Assembly: GCA_905236405.1 (NCBI GenBank)
Contig: CAJOQB010000153.1
Span: forward strand, 1 to 7,045
Direction of reading: 5' to 3'
DNA length: 7,045 nt
DNA from: an uncultured Bacteroidales bacterium
GTDB lineage: Bacteria; Bacteroidota; Bacteroidia; Bacteroidales; P3
Part shown: positions 1 to 6,812 of the stretch, one piece after another
Numbering within the stretch: the stretch's first letter is position 1
How the letters are laid out: each line of letters opens with the position of its first letter
Position numbers and translations under genes: made by a program
The notes under the pieces: generated by a model
The model's database searches: none
Told to the model about the DNA's origin: nothing
What the model saw: the letters and a program-made list of their open reading frames with translations, nothing else

Positions 1-256
1 CCCAGTGGCGACTGATGTCGGCCACAATGCCGTTGCCCACCACCTGACCGGCCAACGAGGTACCGCCGGCACGGGGAATGACACAGGTGCCACGACGGGC
101 CGCCTCGCGCATCAGTTCTTGAATGTCTTCGACTGTCTCGGGGAAACAAACGCCTTGTGGCATCTCGCGATAGGCGCTGGCATCGGTGGCATAGGCCACA
201 AGGTATTGGGGAGTGTTGTATATTTGCATGAAACGACGGCTAATCGCAGAGGACAT
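1..256 (-). CDS. FAD-linked oxidase (glycolate/D-lactate oxidase-like), N-terminus only
   Basis: Only the first 85 residues are in the window; the rest lies beyond the left edge. They match the start of the PCMH-type FAD-binding domain (FAD_binding_4 family, as in GlcD and D-lactate dehydrogenases). The key signs are ATDASAYREMP at residues 23-33 and PRAGGTSLAG at 61-70, the glycine-rich loop that holds the FAD pyrophosphate, followed by GNGIVADISRHW. Relatives oxidise 2-hydroxy acids. Many Bacteroidota versions with this opening are long proteins with a C-terminal iron-sulfur module, but that part cannot be seen here. The start is uncertain: ATG at 262, 256 or 229. I chose 256 because relatives usually have some 20-30 residues before the ATDAS motif, and 229 would leave only 13. 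With this start the gene overlaps the upstream USP-like gene by 17 bases, suggesting translational coupling. The substrate cannot be told. Confidence 0.85.
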   Translation of the reverse strand, partial: MSSAISRRFMQIYNTPQYLVAYATDASAYREMPQGVCFPETVEDIQELMREAARRGTCVIPRAGGTSLAGQVVGNGIVADISRHW

Positions 257-1094
257 AGACATCCTCGCGAGGATTGACAAAGAGGACGGGGATATGGTAT
301 TCGTTGACAATGGTTCGCTGCTCCTGGGTGCCGATAAACCATTCTGCCACATCTTTCTCGTTGGTGGTGACAGCTATCAGCAACTCGATACCTTGCCGAT
401 GGGCAAAGTCGAGGGCCGGCAGGTCGACAAAACTCTTTTTGCCAGCAATCACGTATGGGACAAAGGTGATGGAGAGGCCGTCGTAGAGTTTCTTCATGAA
501 CTTCATGTTGGCATACCATTTGTATTTCAGTCCTTCGTCGGTGTATTGATAGTATAATGGATGAACAACGCTATGGTTGAACCGGGCAAAGTAGGTGCTC
601 CACAGCATCTTCTCCTTGCTCTCTTTCTTGTAGTCGATGGTGAGGGCCACCCGTTGCAGGCTCTTGCCATAGGGCAACGGCTCCTGTGCCGTCAGGAAAG
701 CAATCTTGCAGTTCTGGTATATACGCAGCAGTGTCTTGGGATTGAGCAACGACGACTTGGGGGCATCCTCGTCCACCTTGGCCACCGCGACAACACCACC
801 CAACAGCAACGGCAATGCGTCGATGATGCTCTTGGTGTCGCCTTTCAGGGCGGCATAGTTGACATCGGTCAGATGTTCCGTCTCCATCATCCGTTGCTTG
901 ATATCCTGCATGCGAGCCTCGGCCTCTTCGGGCATGGGCGAGTGGAAAGCAGGATCGGACACATGCAACAGTATCACCCCTTTGCCCAACATACGGCTCA
1001 AGTGGGCGGCATAGGAGGTCACCGTCTCGGGATTGTCCAAATCGACCAAATGGGCAATGACAAACTGGTCGCGGTATTCTTTGTATTTTGCCAT
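240..1094 (-). CDS. Universal-stress-protein-like tandem-domain protein
   Basis: A protein of 284 residues with no signal peptide or membrane segment, so probably cytoplasmic. Two halves each resemble a USP (UspA) alpha/beta domain: roughly residues 10-137, opening with FVIAHLVDLD and a LLHVSDP strand, and 146-275, opening with QRVALTIDY and closing with ELLIAVTT...HIPVLFVNP. ATP-binding USPs carry G-x2-G-x9-G-(S/T). In the second half only the last part (GT at 255-256) remains and the earlier glycines are replaced by T243 and K247; in the first half the motif is not recognisable. ATP binding is therefore doubtful. The start at 1094 (MAKYKEY) was preferred over an in-frame ATG at 1169, which lies inside the upstream gene and would add 25 Arg/His-rich residues unlike a USP. 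The start lies 8 bases after the surface-protein stop and the end overlaps the FAD oxidase start, so the three genes are probably co-transcribed. Family assignment is from fold-like pattern and is moderate. Confidence 0.7.
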   Translation of the reverse strand: MAKYKEYRDQFVIAHLVDLDNPETVTSYAAHLSRMLGKGVILLHVSDPAFHSPMPEEAEARMQDIKQRMMETEHLTDVNYAALKGDTKSIIDALPLLLGGVVAVAKVDEDAPKSSLLNPKTLLRIYQNCKIAFLTAQEPLPYGKSLQRVALTIDYKKESKEKMLWSTYFARFNHSVVHPLYYQYTDEGLKYKWYANMKFMKKLYDGLSITFVPYVIAGKKSFVDLPALDFAHRQGIELLIAVTTNEKDVAEWFIGTQEQRTIVNEYHIPVLFVNPREDVYVLCD

Positions 1095-1102
1095 ATCAAT
1101 CT

Positions 1103-4100
1103 CTATCGAATCAATGTGATGTCGCCCTTGAACGACCCTTCGTGATTGGCCACGCAGACGATGTCGCACCGATAGGCATACACTCCGGCCATACAGGGCT
1201 TGCCTTTATAGGTGCCGTCCCAGCAGGCATTGATGTCGTGACTTTCATACACCAATTCGCCCCATCGAGAGAAGATGCACAGGTGGAACGACACAATGTC
1301 CTCGCCTGTGATGCAAAGCCTGTCGTTCATGCCGTCGCCATTGGGGGTGAAGGTGTTCGGGATGAAAACGTTGGGCTCGCCACAGTTGACGACGTTGCAA
1401 TGCACCGTCACAGAGTCGACATGCTCGCAGCCGTTGCTGTCGACGACGGTACAGATAAATGTCGTGTTCTCCTGCAACGGCTCGGTGACGCTATTGGGGC
1501 TATAGGGACTTTGCAACATCGAGGTCGGCTGCCAACTGTAGGTGGCTCCAGGCAGGACGGTAGCATGGACAGCGGTTGTCTGGTCGGAATAGACGGTATC
1601 GTCGTTGGCCCAAACATTGAAGTCTTCAAACGAGTTGACCACCACGATGCTCACCGAGTCGCGAACCCGACAGCCTGTGGCATCGGTGGCCCACACGGTG
1701 GTCGTGCCGGCACAAAGGTCGTCGACTTGTGCCGTCTGCTGACCGCTGCTCCACTCATAGGTGTAAGGCGGTGTGCCTCCCGAAGCCGACGCTGTGGCGC
1801 TGCCCGAGCAATAGTCGGGACAGGTGACGCTGTCGAACGACAAATCAATATGCATATCGACATTCTCCATCACAACGACTGTATCGAAAAAGACACAGCC
1901 GCCACTGCTGGTGATTTGGCAGATGTATTCACCTGCCTGCAGACCACTTCGCGATGAAGATGTCGATGCGTCGTCCAACCAAAAATAGGTATAACTCCCT
2001 GTGTCGTTAATCACGATATCGATGGCTCCTGTTGCCGTTTCATGACAATGGATGTGGGTCACCTGGTTCTGAATGTCGGGATAAGGGGCATTGGCAACGG
2101 AGAACTGTCGTTCGATAGAACATCCGTTGGCGTCGGAGAAGATGTATGTATGACCACCTGGACAAAGGCCGTCGGCCAGTGAGTCGGGAAGCGTTGTCCC
2201 GTCGCAGACATAGCCATAAGGAGGAACGGCATAACCCGACGGCAGAGCCACCACACTTCCGTCACAGTAATCGGGACAGGATACCGGCTCCACCATCAAG
2301 GTGTCCATTATATTGTAGAAATGGATATAGATGCTGTCCAACCCACGGCACCCTAACTGGTCTTGCATATAGACATATATCCAACAAGGTTGCGTCAAAT
2401 CGATGCGGACATTGCCTGCCATAGGATTGCCCTCGTTGATGGTATCGCTCAAAGAAGATGAATGCGACCATACCACCTGATTCACGCTTGAGCCCATCGT
2501 GGCATGAAGGGTGATGGGCGAGGTGCAGCCCGAGGTGTCTCCACTGAGGGTGAAGTCCGTCGTGCCGATACGCACCATCTGGTAGATGGTATCGACACAG
2601 TTGCCGTTCGAGACAAGCAATATGTAGACGCCTTCCTCTGTGACATAGGGGTTGGCCACCGTGCTGTCGCTCACTTGTCCACTAATCCATCGATAGGTAC
2701 ATCCCATCTGTGGACGCAGTCCTATCTGCGGCTGGTCGACGGGACAGAAGTCGACGGTGTCAATCCAATAGCTGGTGTCACCAATCACTCGAAGGGTATG
2801 GAAAATGGTGTCGGTCTCACGGCATCCACCTGGCATCTGTGCCACCAACCGAATGGTGTAGTTGCCTGGCTGCATGTAGGTATGATTGGGATTCACATCG
2901 GAAGAGGTGGCGGTGCCATCACCGAAGTCCCACTCATAGGTGGTGCCGCGTCCTGTGTTATGGAAGTTGACTGTCAGCGGAGCACATCCTGCAGCAGGAG
3001 GGACGAACTCGGCCACAGGGAAGTCGCTGGCCAGATTGAAACGGAAAAGGGCGTTGTTGCAGTTGCTGGCGTTGTTGCTTGTAGACCAAGCACCCGAGGT
3101 GGTGGGGAAAGACTGGTAGCCGCCACAACTGGCACAGACACTCTGATAGAGCGTTCCCAATCGGTCGAAACGACTGGTGCCGCCATCCACATGGTCTTGT
3201 CCTCCCGAGACACTGCTTGAGTGCAACTCGCCAAAGAAGGAGGCATATTTCAAAGCATTGGCACTGGTGTCCAAAGCCATCAGATAGAAGTCCTGTCCGT
3301 CGGTAGTGTTCTGCAGTGCGTCGGTGGTCACCTGCATACCCGCTGTACCGTAAGTGTTCCACGGGATGGTGGCACCTTGCAGGTAATAGCCACAGAACTT
3401 TCTCCCCCACCCTGCCAAGTAGACACTGTTGCAGATGTCGACAGCGAATGCCGTGGGCGAGAGGTTGGGTTCGCCGCTACCGGTGCCGAACACCGTCGAC
3501 CACTTGAGTGTGTCGAGGTTGGGTTTGAATCGTGCCAAGAACTGACCACTGTTAGGAGTGTTGTATGCGGCGTTGTATATCAACGTGCTGCCTGGTGCTT
3601 TGGTTTGCCCAAAGAGGAACACATCGTTCTGTTTGCCTACGCGGACAAAATAACACTGGTCGTAGGATGCACTTCCAAAGAAGGTGCTGGTCATCAATGT
3701 GCTGCCATTGCGACTGATTTTGGCCACAAAGCCGTCAGCCGAACCGCCACTAAAATTGGGATGATAACTGCCCGAGGTGGTGGGGAAAAGTCCACCCGAA
3801 GTGGCACCGCCACATACCACCACATTGTAGTTGGTGTCGACATCGACCGAATAGACAGCATCGTTGCCTGTACCACCCAGATAGGTACACCACATCATGT
3901 TCTGCAGATTGTAGTCCAGTTTGAACACCACACCCTCACGACCGCCATGAGTCTGGGGCTGGATGGCGCCGCTGGTGGTGGGGAAGTCGGTCGAACGGGT
4001 GGTCGACCCCACATAGACGTTGTTCAAGTCGTCAATCATCAACTCGCCACGGGCGCCGTCTCCGTAGTTGAAATAGAGCGAGTCGTTGCCTAGCATGATG

Positions 4101-5347
4101 ACATCGTAGGAGTTGAACCATTTCTCATAGTTCAATCCGTCGTTGCCCGAGCCTCCCACATAGGTCGAGGCTTGTAGCTGGCTGCCGTCGGCATTGAAAC
4201 GACAAACGAAGATATCGCTGCCGTTAGGGAAATCGATGGTTGACGATCCCTCGTACTGCAACGAACTGCCCCCATTGAAAGTGATGTCGTAGGCACCTGA
4301 TGTCACAGGGAAGTTGGGAGAACCTGTGGTGCCAAAGATCACCAGTTCGTCAAACGTGTTGACAAACATCGAGTGGGGCATGTCGGCATTGCTGCCGCCC
4401 AAGTAGGTGGCATAGAGCCGATGGGTGCCGTTGGTGTCGAACTTGAAGATGCCAATGTCGGCATTGCCGTTGTAGGTGCCGTCGTAACAACCCACCGATG
4501 TGGGATAGCCATTGCCGAACACCAAACCCGAAGTGTATGTGTTTTTGTAGGAATCATATGCCGAGGTGGTACCCCAGTTGTCGGCAGTCGAACCTGTATA
4601 GGTGGAGAAAAAGAGATAAGGGTCTATCACCAAGGGAAGGCTACGGTCATAATTGCCCAACGTCATCCGCACCTCGTCCCCTTTCAACACATAGTGAGCC
4701 TCCACAGCCACCGTGTCGTCACCCAACAGTTGATAGGCATAGGGAGCCAATTCCACCACTTCCATCACCGAAGTCTTGATTCTCAGGTTACCGTCCTTGA
4801 TTCGTATCCCGTCGACCCCCTCATAGCGAAGGGCTATCTGTGACGGGTCGGCACCAGCATCGACGATAAAATCGTATTTCATAGCACCTTGTGCCGAATA
4901 GACACGCATATCGACACCCTGCCACAGATTGTCATACATCACAGTGCCATAGACGCCCACACCACTGCACCAACGGTTAGGGTCGTTTCCCAGAAAATAG
5001 TTCTCGTAAGTGTCCTCCTTGTCATCACCTTTCACGCTTTGAACCTCCGATCCGACAAAATGGACCTTGTAAGCGTGGGTACGATAACGGTCGAAATGGG
5101 TAGGCATCGGGTGTTGCGACCAACAGTCGGGATGTATCAGCAACAATGTGAAACAGTCGCGTTCCAGAAAGAGTGTAGCCACACGAAGGTCCGACTTGAA
5201 AAGCACTTGAGACTCCCATTGTCCCTTGTTTTCAGAGAAAAACATCCGCGGCCCCACACCCAACGAGTCGCGATGCGTACGGCTCCACAATGTGGTGGAC
5301 GACAACAATAGAGCCAATAACAGAATATATTTCAAGCACGATTTCAT
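1103..5347 (-). CDS. Large T9SS-exported surface protein: DUF7948, propeller, PKD, SprB repeats, type B sorting domain
   Basis: A protein of 1414 residues. Residues 1-22 form a signal peptide (K-rich start, then LLLALLLSSTTLWS). Residues about 35-243 open with FFSENKGQW and end in LPLVIDPY, the hallmark of the DUF7948 domain. Residues 247-775 hold seven propeller-like (SBBP-type) repeats. A PKD domain follows at about 777-855 with WDFGDG at 806-811. Ig-like segments cover about 858-1012 and 1240-1318. SprB-type repeats lie at 1023-1076, 1100-1151 and 1175-1226. Residues 1323-1414 (PNVFIPNTFTPNGDGMND, FSRWGELVYES, WDGTYKGKPCMAGVYAYR) are a gliding-motility-associated or CHU_C type B sorting domain, which directs export by the type IX system. 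The protein should be held on the cell surface or released; adhesion is the usual inferred role, with ligand unknown. An in-frame ATG at 5404 was rejected because it lies inside the promoter. First gene of a leftward operon. Confidence 0.93.
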   Translation of the reverse strand: MKSCLKYILLLALLLSSTTLWSRTHRDSLGVGPRMFFSENKGQWESQVLFKSDLRVATLFLERDCFTLLLIHPDCWSQHPMPTHFDRYRTHAYKVHFVGSEVQSVKGDDKEDTYENYFLGNDPNRWCSGVGVYGTVMYDNLWQGVDMRVYSAQGAMKYDFIVDAGADPSQIALRYEGVDGIRIKDGNLRIKTSVMEVVELAPYAYQLLGDDTVAVEAHYVLKGDEVRMTLGNYDRSLPLVIDPYLFFSTYTGSTADNWGTTSAYDSYKNTYTSGLVFGNGYPTSVGCYDGTYNGNADIGIFKFDTNGTHRLYATYLGGSNADMPHSMFVNTFDELVIFGTTGSPNFPVTSGAYDITFNGGSSLQYEGSSTIDFPNGSDIFVCRFNADGSQLQASTYVGGSGNDGLNYEKWFNSYDVIMLGNDSLYFNYGDGARGELMIDDLNNVYVGSTTRSTDFPTTSGAIQPQTHGGREGVVFKLDYNLQNMMWCTYLGGTGNDAVYSVDVDTNYNVVVCGGATSGGLFPTTSGSYHPNFSGGSADGFVAKISRNGSTLMTSTFFGSASYDQCYFVRVGKQNDVFLFGQTKAPGSTLIYNAAYNTPNSGQFLARFKPNLDTLKWSTVFGTGSGEPNLSPTAFAVDICNSVYLAGWGRKFCGYYLQGATIPWNTYGTAGMQVTTDALQNTTDGQDFYLMALDTSANALKYASFFGELHSSSVSGGQDHVDGGTSRFDRLGTLYQSVCASCGGYQSFPTTSGAWSTSNNASNCNNALFRFNLASDFPVAEFVPPAAGCAPLTVNFHNTGRGTTYEWDFGDGTATSSDVNPNHTYMQPGNYTIRLVAQMPGGCRETDTIFHTLRVIGDTSYWIDTVDFCPVDQPQIGLRPQMGCTYRWISGQVSDSTVANPYVTEEGVYILLVSNGNCVDTIYQMVRIGTTDFTLSGDTSGCTSPITLHATMGSSVNQVVWSHSSSLSDTINEGNPMAGNVRIDLTQPCWIYVYMQDQLGCRGLDSIYIHFYNIMDTLMVEPVSCPDYCDGSVVALPSGYAVPPYGYVCDGTTLPDSLADGLCPGGHTYIFSDANGCSIERQFSVANAPYPDIQNQVTHIHCHETATGAIDIVINDTGSYTYFWLDDASTSSSRSGLQAGEYICQITSSGGCVFFDTVVVMENVDMHIDLSFDSVTCPDYCSGSATASASGGTPPYTYEWSSGQQTAQVDDLCAGTTTVWATDATGCRVRDSVSIVVVNSFEDFNVWANDDTVYSDQTTAVHATVLPGATYSWQPTSMLQSPYSPNSVTEPLQENTTFICTVVDSNGCEHVDSVTVHCNVVNCGEPNVFIPNTFTPNGDGMNDRLCITGEDIVSFHLCIFSRWGELVYESHDINACWDGTYKGKPCMAGVYAYRCDIVCVANHEGSFKGDITLIR
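1658..2281 (-). repeat. Three SprB-type repeats within the surface protein
   Basis: Residues 1023-1076 (SCPDYCDGS ... SDANGC), 1100-1151 (HCHETATGAIDI ... SSGGC) and 1175-1226 (TCPDYCSGSATASASGGTPPYTYEW ... DATGC) share the same plan: an opening cysteine, a small-residue (C/T)xG(S/A) strand, an aromatic PPYxY or YxYxW strand, a mid-repeat cysteine and a closing GC. This is the SprB repeat known from Bacteroidota surface and gliding adhesins. The first and third are the closest pair, sharing CPDYC; the middle one is more diverged. The cysteines are placed so that disulfides within each repeat are plausible. Confidence 0.7.
3023..4609 (-). repeat. Seven propeller-like (SBBP-type) repeats within the surface protein
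   Basis: Seven copies of an aromatic or Leu, x, (S/T), (Y/F/V), x, G strand begin near residues 247 (FSTYTGS), 312 (YATYLGGS), 393 (ASTYVGGS), 486 (WCTYLGGT), 553 (TSTFFGSA), 616 (WSTVFGTG) and 701 (YASFFGEL), at intervals of 63 to 93 residues. Several repeats also carry FP(T/V)TSG(A/S): residues 346, 455, 521 and 747. Two of the FPTTSG sites share an 18-base identical stretch, at 3093-3110 and 3771-3788; a third at 3968-3985 is close. The pattern fits SBBP-type beta-propeller blades, one per repeat. That seven repeats make one closed seven-bladed propeller is inference. Confidence 0.75.
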
Positions 5348-5356
5348 GACAGTTAT

Positions 5357-5372
5357 GCACACAATTATGTGC
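5357..5372 (-). promoter_or_regulatory. Short inverted repeat at the predicted transcription start of the surface-protein gene
   Basis: GCACA at 5357-5361 and TGTGC at 5368-5372 are perfect inverted copies around a six-base AT-rich centre. It covers the expected transcription start and the 5' end of the leader, so it could form a small mRNA hairpin or be a binding site for a dimeric regulator. A five-base arm can easily arise by chance, so this is a weak call. Confidence 0.3.
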
Positions 5373-5374
5373 GG

Positions 5375-5405
5375 CAAAAATACAAAGAATAGATGACGCG
5401 GCAAA
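5375..5405 (-). promoter_or_regulatory. Bacteroidota-type promoter for the surface-protein operon
   Basis: On the minus strand the -33 box TTTG lies at 5405-5402 and the -7 box TATTTTTG at 5382-5375, an exact match to TAnnTTTG, with 19 bases between them. This is the consensus arrangement recognised by the Bacteroidota primary sigma factor. Transcription should begin near 5368-5371, giving a leader of about 21-24 bases before ATG at 5347. This placement is what rules out the longer in-frame start at 5404. No Shine-Dalgarno sequence precedes the ATG. Confidence 0.85.
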
Positions 5406-5499
5406 ATTTATTTTTTTCAGCAGGATTGTTCTTCAATATTTCCCATGCTTATAACGGGTCTCACAATATTCAAGAATACCTCGCGTTATAGTCATTGTA

Positions 5500-6705
5500 A
5501 TGGAAACAATCAAGAAAATATACAAGATAGGCTATGGCCCCAGCAGCAGTCACACGATGGGGCCCCATCGTGCGGCAGAACTTTTCGCTGCCCGTACAAA
5601 GGAGGCGACTCACTACCGCGTCACCCTCTATGGTTCCCTTGCCGCCACCGGTCGCGGCCACCATACCGATATGGCTGTCACTCGAGGACTGGCACCCAAA
5701 GAGGTGGAGATACTCTGGCAACCCGATGTGGTGAAACCGTTCCATCCTAACGGAATGTTTTTCGAGGCTTTGGACGAGAAGAACGAAGTGAAAGACGCTT
5801 GGATGGTATATAGCATCGGCGGCGGAAGCCTGGCCACCGAAGAGGGCACGGTGCCGACGGGCATCACCCCCGAAGGCGAGGTCTACCCACACAACACCAT
5901 GAAAGACATCATGGAGTACATTGACCGTGAAGGACTCTCGTTCTGGGAGTATGTAGAACAATGCGAAGACGGCAAACTTTGGTTTTATCTCGAGGAGATG
6001 TGGCAACAAATGCAGCACACCATCGAGGAGGGGTTACAGGACGACCGCGTCATTGCCGGTGGTCTTCATCTACGTTCCAAAGCCCATCAGTACTACATCC
6101 GCGCCAGTGCCTTCAAGCCTTCGTTGCAAAGCCGCGCACTGGTCATCGCTTATGCTCTCGCCACCAGCGAACAAAACGCCTGTGGCGCCCGTATCGTCAC
6201 CGCACCCACATGCGGCTCCAGCGGTGTGCTGCCTGCGGTACTCTATCATTTGAAGAAGAACCACGGTTTCAGCGACCGCGAGATTCTTCGGGCTATGGCC
6301 ACCGCAGGACTCTTCGCCAATGTCATCAAGACCAATGCCAGCATCAGCGGTGCTGAGGTGGGTTGTCAAGGAGAGGTGGGCAGCGCCTGTGTGATGGCCG
6401 CTGTGGCCAGCAACCAACTTTTTGGAGGCAGCCCCAAACAGATAGAATATGCTGCCGAGATGGCTATGGAACATAACCTCGGCCTTACCTGCGACCCTCT
6501 CTGTGGATTGGTACAGATACCATGCATCGAGCGCAATGCCATGGCCGCCCTACGTGCATTGGACATCAACATCTACGCCATGATGAGCGACGGGCGGCAC
6601 ATCATCAGCTTCGACAAGGTGGTTCGCACCATGAAACTGACCGGAAAAGATCTGCCAAGCCTATACAAAGAGACCTCGCTCGGTGGGTTGGCTTTGGACG
6701 AGTGA
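5500..6705 (+). CDS. sdaA: L-serine ammonia-lyase, single-chain, iron-sulfur type
   Basis: Converts L-serine to pyruvate and ammonia in the cytoplasm, using a [4Fe-4S] cluster rather than pyridoxal phosphate. The 401 residues contain both the beta-type N-terminal region, with GPSSSHTMGP at 13-22, and the alpha-type catalytic region, with APTCGSSGVLPA at 235-246, ISGAEVGCQGEVG at 282-294 and CDPLCGLVQIPCIERNA at 331-347. Cys289, Cys331 and Cys342 are spaced 42 and 11 apart, the spacing of the three cluster cysteines in the Legionella enzyme (343, 385, 396). The penultimate position of the lyase tail lacks the C-terminal Cys seen in some relatives; the protein ends LGGLALDE. The N-terminus is short: the SSSHT motif begins at residue 15, with only 14 residues before it. 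The start at 5500 is well placed for this motif; no Shine-Dalgarno sequence or convincing promoter is seen in the 152-base divergent gap. It is transcribed away from the surface-protein operon and shows no functional link to it. Confidence 0.97.
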   Translation: METIKKIYKIGYGPSSSHTMGPHRAAELFAARTKEATHYRVTLYGSLAATGRGHHTDMAVTRGLAPKEVEILWQPDVVKPFHPNGMFFEALDEKNEVKDAWMVYSIGGGSLATEEGTVPTGITPEGEVYPHNTMKDIMEYIDREGLSFWEYVEQCEDGKLWFYLEEMWQQMQHTIEEGLQDDRVIAGGLHLRSKAHQYYIRASAFKPSLQSRALVIAYALATSEQNACGARIVTAPTCGSSGVLPAVLYHLKKNHGFSDREILRAMATAGLFANVIKTNASISGAEVGCQGEVGSACVMAAVASNQLFGGSPKQIEYAAEMAMEHNLGLTCDPLCGLVQIPCIERNAMAALRALDINIYAMMSDGRHIISFDKVVRTMKLTGKDLPSLYKETSLGGLALDE

Positions 6706-6730
6706 CGCTATCGTCTAAAGGACTTAGGTG

Positions 6731-6746
6731 CTGTTAAAAAAAACAG
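6731..6746 (+). terminator. Weak hairpin in the sdaA-dnaG gap
   Basis: CTGTT (6731-6735) and AACAG (6742-6746) flank six adenines, 26 bases after the sdaA stop. The arm has only five pairs, is AT-rich and is not followed by a run of T, so it is at best a poor intrinsic terminator. The rest of the 107-base gap holds the dnaG promoter and nothing else I recognise. Confidence 0.2.
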
Positions 6747-6773
6747 TTGAATATGGCATTTGGGTGATTATTA

Positions 6774-6804
6774 TTTCATATTTCGATTTGTTTGTGTAAT
6801 TTTG
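6774..6804 (+). promoter_or_regulatory. Bacteroidota-type promoter for dnaG
   Basis: TAATTTTG at 6797-6804 fits the TAnnTTTG -7 box exactly. TTTC at 6774-6777, 19 bases upstream, is a one-mismatch -33 box. Transcription would start a few bases after 6804, while the dnaG ATG is at 6813, only 8 bases beyond the box. The mRNA would then have a leader of about 1-5 bases. Confidence 0.65.
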
Positions 6805-6812
6805 CACCCCAA

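Noticed and set aside
1095..1169. Longer start for the USP-like protein at ATG 1169
   Set aside because: The added 25 residues lie fully inside the sorting-domain coding region in another frame and are Arg/His-rich, unlike a USP N-terminus.
1088..1957. Long plus-strand open frame of 289 codons opposite the 3' end of the surface-protein gene
   Set aside because: It is antisense to a well-supported domain (sorting domain and SprB repeats), its product is rich in Val, Gly, Asp and His with no recognisable motif, and it has no promoter of its own.
3221..4093. Plus-strand open frame of 290 codons opposite the propeller repeats
   Set aside because: It is a mirror of the repetitive coding strand. 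Its composition follows the codon bias of the true gene and it shows no domain.
5348..5404. Longer start for the surface protein at ATG 5404
   Set aside because: This ATG overlaps the -33 box, so it would not be in the transcript. The added 19 residues would also precede a complete signal peptide.
5449..5487. Possible sdaA promoter boxes (TTATAACG, TACCTCGC)
   Set aside because: They match TAnnTTTG poorly and have no -33 TTTG at the right distance.
5470..6018. Minus-strand open frame of 182 codons opposite sdaA
   Set aside because: sdaA is certain on the other strand, and the antisense product has no family features.
6715..6729. CTAA/TTAG inverted repeat after sdaA as a terminator
   Set aside because: The arm has only four A/T-rich pairs with no T run after it; it is too weak to call.
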